From: an uncultured Prochlorococcus sp.
GTDB lineage: Bacteria > Cyanobacteriota > Cyanobacteriia > PCC-6307 > Cyanobiaceae
Assembly: GCA_902537445.1 (NCBI GenBank)
Contig: CACBBI010000008.1
Coordinates: forward strand, 1 to 41,996
Length of the DNA: 41,996 nucleotides
Reading direction: 5' to 3'
Positions 35,583 to 41,996 of this stretch are shown one piece after another. The number at the start of each line of letters is the position of its first letter. Position 1 is the stretch's first letter. The notes beneath the pieces are model-generated. The model was not told the origin of the DNA and searched no databases. It saw only the letters and a program-made list of their open reading frames with translations. Both the position numbers and the translations under genes were made by a program.

Positions 35583-37288
35583 AGCAAAAAATACCTCTGA
35601 GCCATTGGGACTTCATCAAGTGGTTCACAAGTAAGAAGTTCTCCATCAGAAAAAACTTCATAAGTTTGAGGATCAACTGAAATATTTGGTAGTTTACTAT
35701 TAAGTTTTAAGTTTGATTTATTGATATTTCTGGTATTTTCTACGCCAATACATTTCTTTTGTAAGCCTAATTTATTTGGAATATTTTGTTCAATTGAATT
35801 TTTACTTAAAAAGGTAAAAGAACTCTTAATTAGAGATTGGCCGAAACTTGCAAACATAGGTCGACCATGTACAGGACCTGGAGTAGGAATTGAAGCATTT
35901 GCATCACCCATTTGGGACCAAACGATAGATCCTCCTTTAACAACTAATTCAGGCTTTACCGCAAAAAAGGAAGGTTTCCATAATACCAAATCCGCAATTT
36001 TACCCTTTTCTATAGACCCAACATGTTTATCAATACCATGTGCTATTGCAGGATTAATTGTGACTTTAGAAATATATCTCTTTACTCTATAATTATCGTT
36101 TCTATCAGAATCATGAGATAGTGGCCCCCTTTGGACTTTCATTTTATGTGCGGTTTGAAAAGTTCTTGTAATTACTTCGCCAACTCTTCCCATAGCTTGT
36201 GAATCACTAGCAATAATTGAAAAGGCACCTACATCATGCAAGATATCCTCAGCTGCAATAGTCTCTCTTCTGATCCTTGATTCAGCAAATGCAATGTCTT
36301 CTGGAATTTTAGAATCTAAATGATGACAAACCATCAACATGTCAAGATGTTCTTCTAATGTGTTCCTTGTATAAGGTCTTGTTGGATTTGTACTACTAGG
36401 AAGAACATTTTTTTCTCCACAGATTTTTATAATGTCTGGAGCATGACCTCCACCTGCACCTTCGGTATGAAAAGTATGAATAGTTCTTCCTGCAATAGCG
36501 TTGATGGTATCTTCAACAAAGCCTGCCTCATTCAAAGTATCAGTATGTATACATACTTGTACATCAAACTTATCTGCAACATTTAGACAAGAATTTATTG
36601 TAGAAGGAGTGGTGCCCCAATCCTCATGAAGCTTCAATCCACATGCACCAGCCTCAACCTGATCAATAAGATTGCTCTCGTTTGTTGAGTTTCCTTTTCC
36701 AAAAAAACCTAAATTCATGGGGAATGCTTCTGCAGATTGAAGCATTCTTGAAATATGAAAAGAACCCGGAGTACAAGTAGTAGCATTTGTGCCAGTTGCA
36801 GGTCCAGTTCCTCCACCCAACATGGTTGTAATACCAGAGGCTAGTGCAGTCTCAATTTGTTGGGGACAGATAAAGTGAATGTGGGTATCTATTGAACCTG
36901 CAGTAAGAATATGCCCCTCTCCAGCTATTACTTCTGTTGATGCACCAATAACAATATCAACATTATCCTGGACATCAGGATTGCCAGCCTTACCAATTTC
37001 AAAAATCATTCCATCTTTTATTCCCACATCAGCCTTAATTATTCCCCACCAATCTACGATCAAAGCATTAGTTATTACGGTATCTACAGCTCCATCAGCT
37101 CTTCTTACTTGAGACTGTCCCATCCCATCTCGAATAACTTTACCTCCACCAAATTTAACTTCATCTCCGTATGTAGTTAAATCCTTTTCTACTTCTATAA
37201 AAAGTTCGGTATCAGCGAGCCTTACTCTATCTCCGGTAGTGGGTCCGTAAGTTTGAGCATAAGTTTTTCTATCAATTTTATAAGACAT
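35579..37288 (-). CDS. ureC: Urease subunit alpha
   Basis: A 569-residue catalytic subunit with all nickel-site residues. These are His136/His138 ([11 protein letters not shown]), carbamylated Lys219 (GLKLHEDWG), His248 (CIHTDTLNE), His274 ([14 protein letters not shown]), and Asp362 ([14 protein letters not shown]). The flap residues Cys321-His322-His323 (MVCHHLD) are intact. All are offset by two from the classic Klebsiella numbering, so the enzyme should be active. It hydrolyses urea to ammonia and carbamate. It is the last gene of ureDABC, 4 nt after ureB. Confidence 0.98.
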   Translation of the reverse strand: MSYKIDRKTYAQTYGPTTGDRVRLADTELFIEVEKDLTTYGDEVKFGGGKVIRDGMGQSQVRRADGAVDTVITNALIVDWWGIIKADVGIKDGMIFEIGKAGNPDVQDNVDIVIGASTEVIAGEGHILTAGSIDTHIHFICPQQIETALASGITTMLGGGTGPATGTNATTCTPGSFHISRMLQSAEAFPMNLGFFGKGNSTNESNLIDQVEAGACGLKLHEDWGTTPSTINSCLNVADKFDVQVCIHTDTLNEAGFVEDTINAIAGRTIHTFHTEGAGGGHAPDIIKICGEKNVLPSSTNPTRPYTRNTLEEHLDMLMVCHHLDSKIPEDIAFAESRIRRETIAAEDILHDVGAFSIIASDSQAMGRVGEVITRTFQTAHKMKVQRGPLSHDSDRNDNYRVKRYISKVTINPAIAHGIDKHVGSIEKGKIADLVLWKPSFFAVKPELVVKGGSIVWSQMGDANASIPTPGPVHGRPMFASFGQSLIKSSFTFLSKNSIEQNIPNKLGLQKKCIGVENTRNINKSNLKLNSKLPNISVDPQTYEVFSDGELLTCEPLDEVPMAQRYFLL

Positions 37289-37292
37289 AATT

Positions 37293-37613
37293 TTAACTAT
37301 TTAAAGAACCATTAACTAAAGAATTAAAACCATATGCATTTCTTAAACCTGAAAATGGCACTAATTTGATATCCGTTGTATCACCCGGTTCAAATCTAAT
37401 TGCTGTTCCTGCAGGAATGTCAAGACGCATACCATGTGTTATTTCTCGATCAAAAATTAAAGCCTTGTTTGCTTCATAAAAATGATAATGAGATCCAACT
37501 TGCACCGGTCTATCTCCAGAATTGGAAACCGTTACTGTTTTAACTTGCTTACTAAGATTTAGTTCGATTTCACCTTTTTCAGGAATTATTTCGCCAGGAA
37601 TTAAATTACTCAT
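37293..37613 (-). CDS. ureB: Urease subunit beta
   Basis: A 106-residue structural subunit of normal length. It has [16 protein letters not shown] at the start, [20 protein letters not shown] in the core, and the C-terminal [18 protein letters not shown] and YGFNSLVNG. It caps the UreC active site in the (ABC)3 urease. The ATG is 2 nt after the ureA stop and the stop is 4 nt before ureC. Confidence 0.97.
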   Translation of the reverse strand: MSNLIPGEIIPEKGEIELNLSKQVKTVTVSNSGDRPVQVGSHYHFYEANKALIFDREITHGMRLDIPAGTAIRFEPGDTTDIKLVPFSGLRNAYGFNSLVNGSLNS

Positions 37614-37615
37614 AA

Positions 37616-37918
37616 CTAATTAATCGGATTGTGAATAGTAACTAATTTAGTCCCATCAGGGAAAACCGCCTCTATTTGAACTTCATCAACCATTTCAGGA
37701 ATGCCCTCCATAACTTGTGATTTTGAAAGCCAGGTAGTTCCCTCTGACATTAATTGACTTACACTTTTACCATCTCGTGCTCCTTCAAGAACTTGAAAAC
37801 TTAAAAAAGCAATTGTTTCAGGATAATTAAGCTTAAGACCTCGACCAAGCCTTCTTTCAGCTAAGAGCGCAGCAGAAAAAATCAATAATTTATCCTTTTC
37901 TTGAGGTGAAAGATGCAT
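37616..37918 (-). CDS. ureA: Urease subunit gamma
   Basis: A 100-residue small structural subunit with the typical [40 protein letters not shown], then [12 protein letters not shown] and [20 protein letters not shown]. It has the exact family length and is not fused to UreB. It begins 50 nt after ureD and leads the three tightly packed structural genes. Confidence 0.98.
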   Translation of the reverse strand: MHLSPQEKDKLLIFSAALLAERRLGRGLKLNYPETIAFLSFQVLEGARDGKSVSQLMSEGTTWLSKSQVMEGIPEMVDEVQIEAVFPDGTKLVTIHNPIN

Positions 37919-37968
37919 AATAAAAAATTAATCTATAAATTCTTAAAAAAGGTTCTTTCTGAACATAA

Positions 37969-38871
37969 TTAATAATTCATAGAATCTTGTAAAGGCCATA
38001 CACCTTGATATTTTGGCTCACAAAATCCACAAACAGACCTAATTTGTTTCCAAATACAAAAAAAACATTTTCTAGCATCTTGAGAAGAACTCCCTAGGAA
38101 TCGTACTGAGATTCCATTTTCAAGGATTCCAATAGATAAATTATTATTAGTTTCATTGAAAATCTTTTTTATATTTCCTACAAGATTATTTATTTTTGAC
38201 TTGGAAAAATCTTTTTCGCAAATCCAAATTAAGGATCCAAAAACTGGCATGAAATCCATGCCTGACTTGGCCACAAAACTTGCCTTAGATAATTCAATCT
38301 GATCAACATATTCCCAATCATCAAGTAAATCATTATTTCTCATAATTTCTAATTTAGACCTAAAAACTCCATTCTCAATAGATTCTCCGGAAGAAGATCT
38401 TCCAAGTCTTATTAAATCAGTAAATAAAAAACTTGAAGTTTCTGAAATAGATACTTTAAAAATTTGCTCATATAAACCATTTGCAAAGATGATTGTTTCT
38501 TGGGGAAGATACTCTAAATGAGAATTATCAAGAATGTTTATGAGATTCTTTTGCTTTGAAAAACTTCCTTTTGGATTGATTCTAGATCTTCCAACTGATC
38601 CATATACCTTCTGAGCTGATGAAGTCGTCAACAAAACTTTAGAGTTTTTTTCAAGATTTACCTCAAAATCAAGTAAATCACCTCCTACCAATCCCCCTGC
38701 AGTATGTAGAACAGGCAAAATGCATCTGCCCTCTTGATCATGAGTAGACTTTAATAACTTATAAGGAGAAGTTGATTTAGATTTAAAGATTGTTTTATCA
38801 ACATTTCCTAAACTTGCTTTATTATTGAAAAAATTTAAGAAACAATTACCTTCCCATGAAGTTTTAATCAT
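37969..38871 (-). CDS. ureD: Urease accessory protein UreD
   Basis: A 300-residue scaffold protein that binds apo-urease and, with UreF and UreG, lets nickel be inserted. It has [32 protein letters not shown], and [16 protein letters not shown], followed by [16 protein letters not shown]. The C-terminal part contains several Cys ([19 protein letters not shown]), more than is usual, which may be a local oddity. It heads the minus-strand ureDABC run and is divergent from ureEFG. Confidence 0.95.
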   Translation of the reverse strand: MIKTSWEGNCFLNFFNNKASLGNVDKTIFKSKSTSPYKLLKSTHDQEGRCILPVLHTAGGLVGGDLLDFEVNLEKNSKVLLTTSSAQKVYGSVGRSRINPKGSFSKQKNLINILDNSHLEYLPQETIIFANGLYEQIFKVSISETSSFLFTDLIRLGRSSSGESIENGVFRSKLEIMRNNDLLDDWEYVDQIELSKASFVAKSGMDFMPVFGSLIWICEKDFSKSKINNLVGNIKKIFNETNNNLSIGILENGISVRFLGSSSQDARKCFFCIWKQIRSVCGFCEPKYQGVWPLQDSMNY

Positions 38872-38882
38872 AAATTGTTTTC

Positions 38883-38900
38883 TTTAATTACTAAATTAAA
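38883..38900. repeat. inverted repeat in the ureD/ureE divergent promoter gap
   Basis: TTTAATT and AATTAAA form a perfect 7-bp inverted repeat around the 4-nt loop ACTA, within the 54-nt gap between the two divergent urease operons. It could be an operator or chance AT-rich symmetry. No consensus NtcA site (GTA-N8-TAC) is present in this gap. Confidence 0.3.
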
Positions 38901-38925
38901 GTAACCAAAAATTTTGATTCTGAGA

Positions 38926-39369
38926 ATGAATAAACAAATTGTTGTAACTGATTGGATTAAGGAAAAACCGAAATTAGGTTTATTTTTAAAACTTACCTTA
39001 AGTTCTGATGAAAGAAGAATCTTAAGAGGTAAAAAATTAACTGATTGTGATCAAGAAATAATTTTACAATTACCTAGGAAAGGCAAATTAAATGATGGAG
39101 ATATTCTTTCAACTAATAAGTCCAATTTTTATGTTGAGATAATTGCCAAAACAGAAGATTTAATTGAAATAAGTTCAAATTCTAAAATTGAGCTTATTAA
39201 AGCTGCTTATCATCTTGGAAATAGGCACGTGGAAGTAGAAATCGAAGAAGGTATTCTTCTAACAAAACGTGATTATGTTATTAAAAATATGCTTCTTAAT
39301 TTTAAAGTTGATGTAAAAAATACGAAAAAAAAGTTTTTTCCGGAAAGAGGTGCCCATAGTCATGAGTAA
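38926..39369 (+). CDS. ureE: Urease accessory protein UreE (nickel chaperone)
   Basis: A 147-residue nickel metallochaperone. The N-terminal domain contains LFLKLTLSSDERRILRGKKL, and the C-terminal ferredoxin-like domain has the YHLGNRHVEVEIEEG block with the dimer-interface nickel His. It ends in a short AHSHE tail rather than the long His-rich tail seen in some bacteria, so Ni storage capacity is probably low. I chose the ATG at 38926; an in-frame TTG at 38914 would add four residues. Its end overlaps the ureF start by 8 nt. Confidence 0.92.
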   Translation: MNKQIVVTDWIKEKPKLGLFLKLTLSSDERRILRGKKLTDCDQEIILQLPRKGKLNDGDILSTNKSNFYVEIIAKTEDLIEISSNSKIELIKAAYHLGNRHVEVEIEEGILLTKRDYVIKNMLLNFKVDVKNTKKKFFPERGAHSHE

Positions 39370-40048
39370 AAGTCACTTATTAAAATATTTATTAATAAGT
39401 CCTAACTTACCAGTTGGAGGATTTTGTTATTCGGAGGGAATGGAGAGTTATCTTAATAATAAAAATTTAACAGATTCAAATTCGGTTAAAGAGTTAATAA
39501 TAAGTGAACTAAAAATTGGTCAGATCAGACTAGATGCAACACTTTTACTAGATTTTTTTGATATTTTCAATGAGATAAAAGACCACAAAAATTTAAAAGG
39601 TAATTTGCAAAAGCTAATGAGTTTGGATAAATGGATCCTCTCATCAAAGGACTCTCTCGAAATTAGAGAACAACAAATTCAAATGGCAAAATCTCTCTTT
39701 GATTTAACCAAAGAATTTGGATTTGAATATCTTTATGAAAATAATAAAAAAAACAGCTGGCCTTTAGCGTGGAGTTGGGCTTGTTATTGTTTTGAAATTA
39801 CCAAGTTAGAAATGGTTGAGAATTTTTTCTATGCATGGAGTGCAAACCAACTTAGTGCTGCATTAAGAATTATTCCTATTGGGTCAACAAAAGCACAACT
39901 AATCCAGAGAGACTTATTAGAAATAATTTCAAAAGTTTCTAAAGAAATTATGGACAAAGAAATTGATGACATCTATTTTGGCAATGTAGGTTTAGCTATG
40001 GCACAACAAAATCATAATGACCTTTATACAAAACTTTTTAGAAATTAA
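39362..40048 (+). CDS. ureF: Urease accessory protein UreF
   Basis: A 228-residue all-helical activator that links UreD-urease to the GTPase UreG. It has the family opening LLISPNLPVGGFCYSEGMES, then LDKWILSSKDSLEIREQQIQ and WSANQLSAALRIIPIGSTKA. I chose the ATG at 39362. A purine-rich AAGAGG 11 nt upstream inside ureE is a good ribosome-binding site; the alternative GTG at 39350 sits on that site. It overlaps ureE by 8 nt and is 3 nt before ureG. Confidence 0.94.
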   Translation: MSKSHLLKYLLISPNLPVGGFCYSEGMESYLNNKNLTDSNSVKELIISELKIGQIRLDATLLLDFFDIFNEIKDHKNLKGNLQKLMSLDKWILSSKDSLEIREQQIQMAKSLFDLTKEFGFEYLYENNKKNSWPLAWSWACYCFEITKLEMVENFFYAWSANQLSAALRIIPIGSTKAQLIQRDLLEIISKVSKEIMDKEIDDIYFGNVGLAMAQQNHNDLYTKLFRN

Positions 40049-40051
40049 TTT

Positions 40052-40663
40052 ATGAGCAGCAAATTGAGAGTAGGGGTTGCTGGGCCTGTAGGTTCAGGAA
40101 AAACTGCATTAGTAGAGACTCTATGCTTAAGCATGAAAAAGAATTATGAGATAGCTGTTGTCACAAATGATATCTACACCAAAGAAGATGCTAACTTTCT
40201 AATTAATAAAAAGGTTTTAGAGGAAGGAAGGATAATTGGTGTAGAAACAGGAGGTTGTCCTCATACCGCGATAAGAGAGGATTGTTCATTAAATAAAAAT
40301 GCAGTTTTAGATTTAGAAAATAAATATAATCCTTTAGATTTTGTTTTTGTAGAAAGTGGAGGTGATAATTTAGCATCTAGTTTTAGTCCAGAACTTGTAG
40401 ATTTATCAATATATGTAATTGATGTATCTGCCGGAGACAAAATTCCTAGAAAAGGGGGGCCAGGGATAACAAGGTCGGATTTATTATTAATAAACAAAAT
40501 TGACTTAGCAGATAAAGTTGGTGCAGATTTAAATATTATGAAAAGTGATACTGAAATTATGAGAAAAGGGAAACCTTGGTTTTTTACCAACCTAAGTAGC
40601 GGCATAGGAGTTGAAGAAATAACTCAATTTTTAGAATCACATATACCCAACAATCGAAACTAG
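40052..40663 (+). CDS. ureG: Urease accessory GTPase UreG
   Basis: A 203-residue SIMIBI GTPase that powers nickel delivery to urease. The P-loop is [10 protein letters not shown] (11-20). The metal-binding Cys69-Pro70-His71 occurs in [33 protein letters not shown] is the switch region, and [16 protein letters not shown] supplies the NKxD base-recognition motif. Length is normal. It is the last gene of ureEFG and is followed by a 128-nt promoter gap before urtA. Confidence 0.98.
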   Translation: MSSKLRVGVAGPVGSGKTALVETLCLSMKKNYEIAVVTNDIYTKEDANFLINKKVLEEGRIIGVETGGCPHTAIREDCSLNKNAVLDLENKYNPLDFVFVESGGDNLASSFSPELVDLSIYVIDVSAGDKIPRKGGPGITRSDLLLINKIDLADKVGADLNIMKSDTEIMRKGKPWFFTNLSSGIGVEEITQFLESHIPNNRN

Positions 40664-40701
40664 AAAAATGTTCATTACTAATATATTGGATTCAACAAAA
40701 A

Positions 40702-40715
40702 GTTACGACTGATAC
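40702..40715 (+). promoter_or_regulatory. candidate NtcA binding site of urtA
   Basis: GTTACGACTGATAC fits the GT-N10-AC NtcA signature (GTA-N8-TAC with one mismatch). A TAACTT hexamer (40738-40743) of the TAN3T -10 type starts exactly 22 nt downstream, the spacing typical of NtcA-activated class II promoters. NtcA responds to nitrogen shortage through 2-oxoglutarate, and urea uptake genes are known NtcA targets in marine cyanobacteria. Binding is inferred. Confidence 0.68.
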
Positions 40716-40737
40716 AAAACTAATCCTCACTCGTTAA

Positions 40738-40743
40738 TAACTT
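40738..40743 (+). promoter_or_regulatory. -10 box (TAN3T) of the urtA promoter
   Basis: TAACTT is placed 22 nt after the GT-N10-AC element and about 48 nt before the urtA ATG. No -35 hexamer is seen, as expected for an NtcA-dependent promoter. Confidence 0.55.
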
Positions 40744-40791
40744 TTACTTTATCCCCCTAATGCGGGTCAATTACCTAATTTATCCTAATTC

Positions 40792-41996
40792 ATGAGAATT
40801 TCAAGGCGTATTTTGGCAGGTTTAGCTACTGCCTCACTTGCTGTTACAGCAACTTCCTGTGGTGGAGGCGGAACCTCCGGAAGTTTCGATGACACAGTAA
40901 CCGTTGGTATTTTGCATTCGTTATCCGGAACAATGGCTATCTCTGAATCTACTCTTGTTGATACAGAAAAAATGGCTATTGAAGAGATAAATGCTGCTGG
41001 TGGTGTTAATGTTGGCGGCAAAAGCTACAAAATAGAATACATAGTTGAAGATGGTGCATCTGACTGGCCAACTTTTGCTGAAAAATCAAAGAAACTTATA
41101 GACCAAGACGGAGTTCCTGTCGTATTTGGTGGATGGACATCTGCAAGTAGAAAGGCAATGTTACCTGTCTACGAATCAAAAGATGCGTTCCTCTACTACC
41201 CAATTCAATATGAAGCTCAAGAATGTTCTAACAACATTTTCTATACAGGAGCCACACCAAACCAACAATCGGAACCCGCTACGGATTTCATGTATAAGCG
41301 TTCTCCTGCAGCTGGTGGAGATTTCTTCCTTGTAGGTTCTGATTATGTTTTCCCAAGAACTTCAAACACAATCACAAAAGCTCAGGTAAAACAGCTCGGC
41401 GGTAAAGTTGTTGGAGAAGATTACCTTCCATTAGGAAATACTGAAGTTGCTCCAATTATCTCAAAAATCAAAAAAGCTTTGCCTGAAGGTGGAATAATCA
41501 TTAATACTCTTAATGGTGACCAAAACGTTGCATTCTTCAAACAGATTCAAGACGCAGGTATCACACCTTCAAGTGGGTACTACGTAATGAACTATTCAAT
41601 TGCTGAAGAAGAGATTAGTACAATTGGTCCTGAGTTCCTTGAAGGTCACTACGGCGCTTGGAACTACATGATGTCAATTGATACTCCTGCATCTAAGAAA
41701 TTTGCCGCAAGTTTCAAGAAAAGATGGGGAGCAGATCGAGTTGTAGCTGATCCTCAAGAATCTGCTTATAACATGGTCTACTTATGGAAACAGGCAGTAG
41801 AAGATGCTGGAACATTCGACGACAACGCAGTAAGGGAAGCCCTTGTTGGACAAAAGTTTGATGCTCCACAAGGTCCTGTTGAAGTTATGCCTAATCACCA
41901 CTTATCTCAAACAGTAAGAATTGGGGAGATTAATGCAGAGGGTGGATTTACAATCCTTGAAGAGACAGGTGTCGTTCTTCCTCAAGCATGGAACCA
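40792..41996 (+). CDS. urtA: Urea ABC transporter substrate-binding protein UrtA, 3' end beyond window
   Basis: The frame is open from the ATG at 40792 to the window end (about 401 residues, probably 20-40 short of the full protein). The N-terminus MRISRRILAGLATASLAV has a twin-arginine-like SRRIL and a lipobox-like TATSC with Cys23, so it is probably a lipid-anchored periplasmic protein. The ligand-binding fold of the UrtA/LivK type follows: VGILHSLSGTMAISESTLVD, EYIVEDGASDWPTFAEK, VFGGWTSASRKAMLPVY, and FLVGSDYVFPRTSN. It binds urea for the UrtBCDE permease, whose genes would be expected just downstream. Its location beside the urease genes supports urea over amino acids. Confidence 0.95.
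   Translation, partial: MRISRRILAGLATASLAVTATSCGGGGTSGSFDDTVTVGILHSLSGTMAISESTLVDTEKMAIEEINAAGGVNVGGKSYKIEYIVEDGASDWPTFAEKSKKLIDQDGVPVVFGGWTSASRKAMLPVYESKDAFLYYPIQYEAQECSNNIFYTGATPNQQSEPATDFMYKRSPAAGGDFFLVGSDYVFPRTSNTITKAQVKQLGGKVVGEDYLPLGNTEVAPIISKIKKALPEGGIIINTLNGDQNVAFFKQIQDAGITPSSGYYVMNYSIAEEEISTIGPEFLEGHYGAWNYMMSIDTPASKKFAASFKKRWGADRVVADPQESAYNMVYLWKQAVEDAGTFDDNAVREALVGQKFDAPQGPVEVMPNHHLSQTVRIGEINAEGGFTILEETGVVLPQAWN

Noticed and set aside
35721..36092. 123-aa plus-strand ORF within ureC
   Set aside because: Fully inside ureC on the other strand; ureC is complete with all active-site residues.
40721..40733. CCTCAC motif resembling the loop of Yfr-type small RNAs
   Set aside because: Only six bases match and no flanking hairpin is seen; it falls between the NtcA site and the -10 box of urtA.
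40785..41335. short ORFs on both strands inside urtA (78 aa minus, 69 aa plus)
   Set aside because: Both overlap the open urtA frame, which reads as a full solute-binding protein from its signal peptide to the window end.

Overview
The window is a very AT-rich, gene-dense cyanobacterial chromosome segment. Its gene families point to a marine picocyanobacterium, most likely a high-light-type Prochlorococcus. The evidence is Psb28, a PAM68-type photosystem assembly factor, the cyanobacterial small families DUF1816, DUF1830, DUF3082 and DUF3288, glucosylglycerate synthesis, and a urease cluster beside urtA. Intergenic gaps are mostly under 150 bp, several neighbouring genes overlap, and TTG/GTG starts are common. 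No IS element, prophage, integrase or CRISPR array was seen. The strain or clade cannot be fixed from the sequence alone.

Layout. 1-2410 (+): the 3' part of mnmH (tRNA selenouridine synthase), psb28, and an AI-2E-family membrane protein. 2414-6154 (-): a very short ORF, then pdhB-secD-secF and a small membrane protein. 6189-8287 (-): rsmA-ispE-DUF3082. 8344-9111 (+): an Asn-rich unknown and rlmH. 9184-11385 (+): a DNA-damage module with a LexA-type box, umuD, umuC and an unrecognised HExxH protein. 11402-13435 (-): dnaG. 13530-16234 (+): a DMT-family exporter, a glycine-zipper secreted protein, ruvA, rpsO and a PAM68-like gene. 16236-26010 (-): dnaE, gatA, DUF1816, rlmB, mrnC, a STAS protein, carA, trpD and DUF3288. 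26091-28703 (+): an ABC half-transporter, msrA and tRNA-Pro(GGG). 28704-30703: uppP and several very small proteins, three of them 41-50 aa.

The accessory-metabolism part is 30796-41996. A tight minus-strand operon encodes a GH13 sucrose-phosphorylase-like enzyme, an MPGP/GPGP-type HAD phosphatase and a glycerate kinase. Divergent to it is gpgS (glucosyl-3-phosphoglycerate synthase). Together these four genes could form a closed make-and-recycle loop for the nitrogen-free compatible solute glucosylglycerate. Directly beyond it lies the complete urease set, ureDABC on the minus strand and ureEFG on the plus strand. It is followed by urtA, the urea ABC transporter binding protein, which is cut by the window end. 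Upstream of urtA is a GT-N10-AC site spaced 22 nt from a TAN3T -10 box, the layout expected of an NtcA-activated promoter. A nitrogen-sparing osmolyte pathway therefore sits beside nitrogen scavenging.

The items most worth a second look are the HExxH protein in the SOS-type umuDC operon, the glucosylglycerate loop, and four conserved-looking membrane microproteins of 31-50 aa at 6059-6154, 28704-28856, 30064-30198 and 30261-30386.
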